Shown: positions 58,573 through 64,000 of the stretch, in pieces
Numbering within the stretch: the first letter of the stretch is position 1
Layout of the letters: each line of letters opens with the position of its first letter
Assembly: GCF_954871325.1 (NCBI RefSeq)
Contig: NC_088776.1
Coordinates: forward strand, 27,018,508-27,082,507
From: Gordionus sp. m RMFG-2023
Taxonomy: Eukaryota; Nematomorpha; Gordioida; Chordodea; Parachordodidae
Length of the DNA: 64,000 nt
Direction of reading: 5' to 3'
Notes under the pieces: model-generated
What the model saw: the letters and a program-made list of their open reading frames with translations, nothing else
What the model was told of the DNA's origin: nothing
The model's database searches: none
Made by a program: the position numbers and the translations under genes

Positions 58573-60460
58573 TTATATATAATTAATAGCCTAAAATCCA
58601 ATACTAACTCAAAAATCTTAAAAATATCTAGTGTATCACTCCAATTCTGGTTGACGATAAAAATTCTTCTATATAAAATTAATATTGATATTTTACAAAA
58701 TATATTTGAGATATTAATTATTAAAATAAAGTATTATTTTATTTCATTGTTTCGAAAATATACATCATATACTGGTAAAAAATAATCGAACAACAGTAAT
58801 CAAATTAATACAGTTTTATATAAAAAAAAGTTTAGAAATAGTATTTTAGCCTTATTTTTTTATAAAACAATTACATACCTCATTCTATTCGGTTGATAGA
58901 TTTAATAATTTAGTAATTTTTCTTAAATATTTAAACTTATCCGGTTCCGCAGACCTACGAATATTAATATATTTACCCTACGCCATAGTTAAACATTCTC
59001 TGGGAACTTTAAACGTGTTCTATATAATATAAAAAGATTACTTGAATAAATTTAAGTTACATAAATTTAATATTTGACTAAATTTGATATTTTTATTAAT
59101 TTGTCGTATTGGAATATGGAATCATGTGGAATTCGGAATCCCAACGTCCACGTTTTATTCGGAATCTTTTTTTTAAATATTTTTTTAAAAAATATTTAAA
59201 AAATATTCCGAATTCCCATGAAAATAAAATAAAATAATATAATTACTATTTCTTCTCTTTTTTGCGGCAGGCACCATATAATTAAAAGGCCAAAATAAGG
59301 GATTTAAAAAGAGAATTTTAATAAAAGTAAATAGTATAAAATTAAGGCATATAATGAATGAAAAGGGATGAGGTTAAGACATTTTTGTTTTAAAAAATAT
59401 TAAAATATATATTTATAAAAAATCCGAATTAAAAAAAAAATTATTTATTGCAAACATTATTCTATGCAATATGACATTTTCGTTGAACATTTAAGGTTGT
59501 TCTTGAATTTCGTTGAACATTTAAGGTTGTTCTTGAAACACTCGCAACTTTTATTCATGCGACCCATTTTGTATTTGCATAACGATGTTTTCCCATATTT
59601 TGTGACATTCCGGGAAGCTCCTAAATATTTTTAGCACTTTATGCACATGAATTAATTTGATGAGTATATGTGGTTATTATAATAATAAATTTATTTAAAA
59701 AAATTTTAAGGGATTCGGAATCTTTTTTTTAAAAAACAAGAAAATTTTATTTTTTAGAGATATTTAATATGTATTACTTTTATGCTTTAAATCATTAAAT
59801 ACTCGAAAAAATGGTTTTAATATAAATTAAATGTAAAAAAATAAATATTATTTTTAAATTAATAATTTAGACAAATTAGAGGAAGAGAAAGCGAAAAAAA
59901 TTATAATATCATCATTATTTAATTGTTTAGATAAAAAAAATTTTCATTGATAAAATGGTTAAATTATTAAGAAATGGATCTTTCATGGTATTAAGAAGTC
60001 TGGTAGTAAGAATTTATCATCTCTTATATTATGCCATGTGCAATTATTAAATAAGCATTTGTATTTTTTTTGGTTAATATTTTACACATATTTTGAAATT
60101 GGAAAAATAATTTTATAACAAGAAATCAACCTAATTTGCTAAACATCGACCAAAATTTATTAAAATGTAATCAGACTCCCCATTTATTATTTAATTTAAT
60201 ATGTATACGGAATCACGAGGTCGAGTCCTATATTATAAACCAGAAATCACTTAGTTATGGATTGGTATATTAAAACAATAAAAGAATTAAATTTTTAAAA
60301 ATAAAAATTAAAAAAAGAACCCCCACTCAAATTTTTAGAAGCAGTTGCTTCGGACTCCCCCTCTTGTTGTAGGGACCACTGTTTCATAGTATAGTGGAGT
60401 TACTTAATTTATATTATATTATAAAATAAAATAATTTGATCAAACGAGACAAATTTTTTT
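58573..60460. other. AT-rich non-coding stretch with one small duplication
   Basis: A 30-base unit (TTTCGTTGAACATTTAAGGT plus TGTTCTTGAA) is present twice in tandem at about 59478-59537. A GC-richer patch at 60320-60405 has no assignable product. Nothing else is recognised. Confidence 0.4.
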
Positions 60461-60465
60461 AAAAT

Positions 60466-60550
60466 AATTTCATTATTTTTAAAATAATATCTTTATTTTT
60501 AAAATAATATCTTTATTTATTAAAATAATATCTTTATTTATTAAAATATA
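60466..60550. repeat. AT-rich minisatellite, ~25-bp unit
   Basis: The unit TTATTTTTAAAATAATATCT and its variants repeat about three to four times. Confidence 0.6.
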
Positions 60551-60654
60551 TTAATTTTATAAAAAAAAACCATAGATCTTTTTCAAAAATAAAAGATTAT
60601 AATAAAATTTTATAAAAAAAACAAACGATTTTATTTTTACATGTAAAAAATGAT

Positions 60655-61260
60655 ATCGCGTCATTACAGAGAAACCAATACAGAGAAAACAATTATAGAG
60701 AAACTTTTGCAGAGCAAACAATTATAGAGAATGTCCATTATAGAGAATTATTTTATAGAGAATGTATTTTACATAGAATTTTTTATAGAGAAAACAATTA
60801 TAGAGAATGTCATTTATAGAGAATGTCGTATATATAGAATTATTTTACAGAGAATTATTTTATAGAGAATAATTTTATAGAGATTAATTTTCTAAAGAAT
60901 GTATTTATCGAGAATTATTTTATAAAGAATTTTACTTAAAGAATATGATTATTTTATAAAAAAATGTTATATATAGTTATAGGGAAAAAAGTTAGAGTAT
61001 TTTACATAATTTTAAATATTAGAATAACCTTATATAAGCGAGGTTTTTCGATTATTAGATGAATTAATGGTAGAATAAAATTTTGACATGATTTGTAAGG
61101 TAAAGATAAGTACAAAATAAAATAGATAGTGTTGTTAAAAGTTAACAATGTAATGTAACTATGTTATTCTATATAAACGACATTCTCTATCTTTGTTTTC
61201 TCTATAAATCTCTATAATTGTTTTTCAATCTCTATAATTGTTTTTCAATGTTTGTCACTA
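60655..61260. repeat. TATAGAGAA array with inverted arm
   Basis: From 60665 to about 60960 the motif ATTATAGAGAA(T/A) recurs more than a dozen times in slightly different spacings, for example GAGAAAACAATTATAGAGAA. At 61170-61258 the same motif returns on the opposite strand (CTCTATAATTGTTTTTCAAT twice). The middle (61000-61160) is unique. The layout suggests a short fold-back element with repetitive arms. It ends just before the LINE tail at ~61270. Confidence 0.6.
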
Positions 61261-61384
61261 AAGACCATTTTAGAATGTTTTCTCCCTTGTAAATCCGGAG
61301 GACTAGGCCTAAGATCGGCATTAAGTATAGCCCTTGTTTCCTTCAATCTCATCAACCTTATCAGTAAATAATATTACCTCGAAA

Positions 61385-62240
61385 AATTATTACAATCGAT
61401 AAAGATAATTTATTAGATGAAGCCTTACGTTGTTGGAATATTAATGTCTTACCAAACACAACCCCACCAGATTCAACGAAACAAAAAGATTGGGATCAAG
61501 GATTGGTATCTCGTTCCTTAGCTTACCTCAACTTGAGCGATGATCACCAATATAAATTCCTCCTAAGATCTCTTAATTTCAACAACTCTGGCCATGAATG
61601 GTTAGATTCATATCCCAGCATTTTAAATAACCAGCTAATAGATAACGACGCTTTTCGTTATGCGATCAATTTACGCTTGGGCTTACCTTTCCTAAACCAT
61701 TATATTTGCATTAAATGCGATCAATCGGCAGACGCGTATGGGAGGCACGCTCTCCACTCTAAATTTATATAAAAAATCAGCCTACATGATAAAATAAATT
61801 CAATAATAGCTTCTTTTTTAAATAAAGCCAATTTTCCCTGTATTTTAGAACCTACATCCTATTTAGATAAAAAACGTCCTGACGGCAAAACCGTCGTACT
61901 TTTTTTCATGGGAAAGCCTGTAATGTGGGATTTTACCTGCATTGATCACATGGCTCCATCTAATAATTCCCATGATCCCCTTAACATAGCCGAATCTCTA
62001 AAAAATATAAAATACTCACACCTAATGTGTAATAATCTCTTTGTTCCTATCCCAGCTACATCAACCTGCTCTTTTGGACAAGCGCCTTTAGATCTACTCA
62101 AAATAATATCCAAATCTATAAAAAAATCATACCTTTCTCCATTTTACAAACTCAAGCAGAAAATCGGCGTATCTATAATTAGATCTAATTATCAAATATT
62201 TAATACATCATGGCCCGTCCTCGCCATTTGATATTTTTTT
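61385..62240 (+). pseudogene. RLE-type LINE, 5'-truncated C-terminal piece
   Basis: Two segments align with the end of the protein at 45910-48699. The first (61503-61772) has NNSGHEWLDSYPSILNN, then CIKCDQSADAYGRHALHS, where the last Cys of the CCHC knuckle is replaced. The next (about 61850-62231) has KRPDGKTVVLFF, GKPVMWDFTC and a C-terminal tail ending near 62230. A frameshift or stop at ~61772 and another near 61900 interrupt it. The RT domain is missing, as in typical 5'-truncated LINE copies. It is a different, more diverged subfamily from the 44483 copy. Confidence 0.8.
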
Positions 62241-63391
62241 TAAAATGTTTTTTTTCTAAAAAAATATACATTTGTATCAATCTTTTTTTTTAACTTAAAC
62301 TGATATATGACATATTTTATTATATTCTCTATATTATAATGTTAATTTTTAAATAATAATATTTTATCATATTTGTATATGAATTTTAATAAAAAATTGA
62401 ATTTTTATTTAATAATTATTTTTTTAAATTTTCATAAATTTTTTTTTAAAATTATGGCTGAATTTATTTTAAGTAGTCGAAATAATCAGTTACTACTTCT
62501 TGATTTTTACCTATTTCAAAAAGAGAAAACATCTAACCAAACAACCTATTGGAGATATGCTCAATTCCATGTGGATGAATGCAGTGGGCGAGCCAGAACT
62601 AAGAACGGAATACCTATATTCCACAATCAAAAACATAACCGTGTACCAGACATTGCAGATATCGAATAAATAGAATTAAACAAAAGGCATCTAGTTCCTA
62701 ATCTCTGCCCAATAATATATTGGCCGGTATATCTAGCAATATATCCATAGCCGCCATTGGAAGAATGCCCAGTTCCTCCTTAATTAAAAAGGGAATTCAA
62801 AGGAAAAAACGCCAAGTAGGAAAAGCACCTGCCGTTCCCATAAGTCTGTTTGACTTAATCATACCAATTGAATAACAATTATCTAATAATAATGAACAAT
62901 TTTTATTATATGATAGTGGTCATAATGATCACCGCTGTATCATATTTTCAACCATCAAAAATTTACAATTTTTATCAACATACGATAAATGGTATGCAGA
63001 TGGCACATTCAAGACATTTCCAGCAAATATACACCATCCATGGAATGAAACATAAAACCATTATCCCCGCTATTTATGTTCTGATGGCATCACGTCGTCA
63101 ACAAGATTATGTTAATATTTTCAACCAAATAAAAAATTTCCAAATTTTTTTAAATCCTAAATTCATCATGATCGACTTTGAATTAGGAGCGTTATCTGCT
63201 TTTAAACAGTCGTTTCCACTGACTACAATGCGTGGATGCCTATTTCATATGTCTCAATGCATATGGCGCACGGTTCAAAAATATCCGCTAATTTGCAATG
63301 CAAACAAAACCGAAACAAATTTTGCTATGTACATAAAAATGTTAATGTCACTGGCATATGTACCATTTGAGGATGTAATTCAATTCATGGG

Positions 63392-63497
63392 TTCGAGGAA
63401 TTATGTGCCTCTGAATTTTATCAAGAAAATAGGGATATTCTCGATTCGAGGAATTATGTGCCTCTGAATTTTATCAAGAAAATAGGGATATTCTCTC
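63392..63497 (+). repeat. Tandem duplication, 53-bp unit, inside the MULE coding region
   Basis: TTCGAGGAATTATGTGCCTC through GGATATTCTC occurs at 63392 and again at 63445 with almost no change. 53 is not a multiple of three, so the second copy shifts the frame; the duplication is recent compared with the rest of the decay. Confidence 0.9.
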
Positions 63498-63696
63498 CCC
63501 TTTGATAGAATACTTTAAAGAGACGTGGATTGGAAAAATGATAGCGATGGAGAGGAAATCGCTAATATTTAATGGAATTGCTACTAATCGACACTATCTC
63601 GTGAACCGAATACAAATAATTCAGTAGAGGGCTGGCAACCAAGTTTTTCGTCTCGTATAAGTTCCCATCATCCAACGATCTGGAAATTTATAAAGA

Positions 63697-63742
63697 GTTA
63701 GTAATTATATTATATTATAAATTTTAATATTTTATTTTTTAG
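63697..63742 (+). other. Possible 46-bp intron in the MULE gene
   Basis: Removing GTTAGT...TTTTTTAG joins WKFIK to LKDEDSPN in one frame, as expected for the family. Boundaries fit GT..AG with a T-rich end. The length is very short for an animal intron, so a chance frame break is an alternative. Confidence 0.4.
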
Positions 63743-63913
63743 CTCTCAAAGACGAAGATAGCCCGAATTGTTACAAATTGGAACAATATTATTTAGGACT
63801 ATTGGGTGTTGGCTCCACTGTCAAAGAAAGAATATCGCGAAAGATCCAAAAGGATTTTTCTAATTGTTGAAGATTTTCCTTCAAGAACTGGATTATTTAA
63901 GGGCTTTATCCCA

Positions 63914-64000
63914 TAATTTAAATTTAAATGTTTAATTTAAATTTAAATGTTTAATTTAAATTTAAATGTTTAATTTAAATTTAAATGTTTAATTTAATAA
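63914..64000. repeat. 19-bp tandem repeat at the right edge
   Basis: The unit TTTAATTTAAATTTAAATG repeats about four times and continues to the window edge. The unit is itself rich in AT palindromes (AATTTAAATT). Confidence 0.88.

Larger units (their letters stand above)
62373..63870 (+). pseudogene. FLYWCH/MULE-type transposase, multiply broken
   Basis: 62463-62669 encodes a FLYWCH finger (MAEFILSSRNNQLLLLDFYL, YWRYAQFHVDECSGRAR) in which the usual Cys of YWRC is Tyr. Frame scraps follow (62670-62990), including FLLYDSGHNDHR and KWYADGTFKTFPA, the first catalytic Asp region. 63010-63390 encodes HKTIIPAIYVLMASRRQQDY, FIMIDFELGALSAFKQSF and MRGCLFHMSQCIWRTV, the MULE core with the second Asp and CxxH. 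The end (63500-63870) reads YFKETWIGKM, then in another frame NTNNSVEGWQPSF and HHPTIWKFIK, then LKDEDSPNCYKLEQYY. Frames change near 62669, 62875, 63000, within the duplication at 63392, and near 63600. Confidence 0.82.

Noticed and set aside
60320-60405. GC-richer patch that could be an exon or hAT end (CAGTGGTCCC on the minus strand)
   Set aside because: No open frame with a known motif and no inverted partner.

Overview
This is a strongly AT-rich stretch (about three quarters A+T by eye) of a nuclear genome from an animal, most likely an invertebrate. The species cannot be fixed. The evidence is a spliced mitochondrial ClpX gene with GT..AG introns, introns up to 14.7 kb, and a dense load of invertebrate-type transposons: hAT, Tc1/mariner, MULE/FLYWCH, RTE, an endonuclease-bearing (RLE-type) LINE and Ty3 elements. 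No bacterial operons, tRNA, rRNA or CRISPR were seen.

The only confident host gene is CLPX (minus strand). Ten exons between 28510 and 3883 join with consistent phases into about 727 codons. They carry the zinc-binding domain, Walker A, the GYVG pore loop, Walker B, sensor 1, the IGF loop and the PEFVGR region. The first exon(s) with the start codon and the C-terminal exons were not found, so the gene probably runs past 28510 on its 5' side and off the left edge on its 3' side. A phase 1-1 exon candidate of 279 bases sits between the two halves of the zinc finger and matches nothing I know in ClpX.

Region by region: 0.5-2.9 kb is a fold-back element built of ~125-bp repeats. 3.0-3.6 kb is a hAT-like non-autonomous element. 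8.5-14.6 kb is a Ty3 fossil carrying two hAT insertions, each with a perfect 8-bp target duplication. 15.4-21.0 kb is a three-level nest: a long-TIR transposon holding a related long-TIR transposon, which holds a hAT MITE. 21.5-22.6 kb is a palindromic relative. 22.6-33.4 kb holds small MITEs and a hAT remnant between and upstream of the CLPX exons. 38.0-41.6 kb holds two Ty3 halves on opposite strands. 42.7-48.8 kb is a Tc1/mariner-like element whose right TIR was split by an RLE-type LINE with two 384-bp 5' repeats. 49.5-52.4 kb is an RTE-like LINE. 52.4-55.3 kb is a young-looking LTR element without coding domains. 55.7-58.6 kb is another long-TIR transposon. 60.7-61.3 kb is a minisatellite-like array. 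61.4-62.2 kb is a second RLE LINE tail. 62.4-63.9 kb is a broken FLYWCH/MULE transposase.

Apart from CLPX, the coding sequence seen here is decayed mobile-element DNA. Most of it lies in CLPX introns or in the intergenic region to the right.
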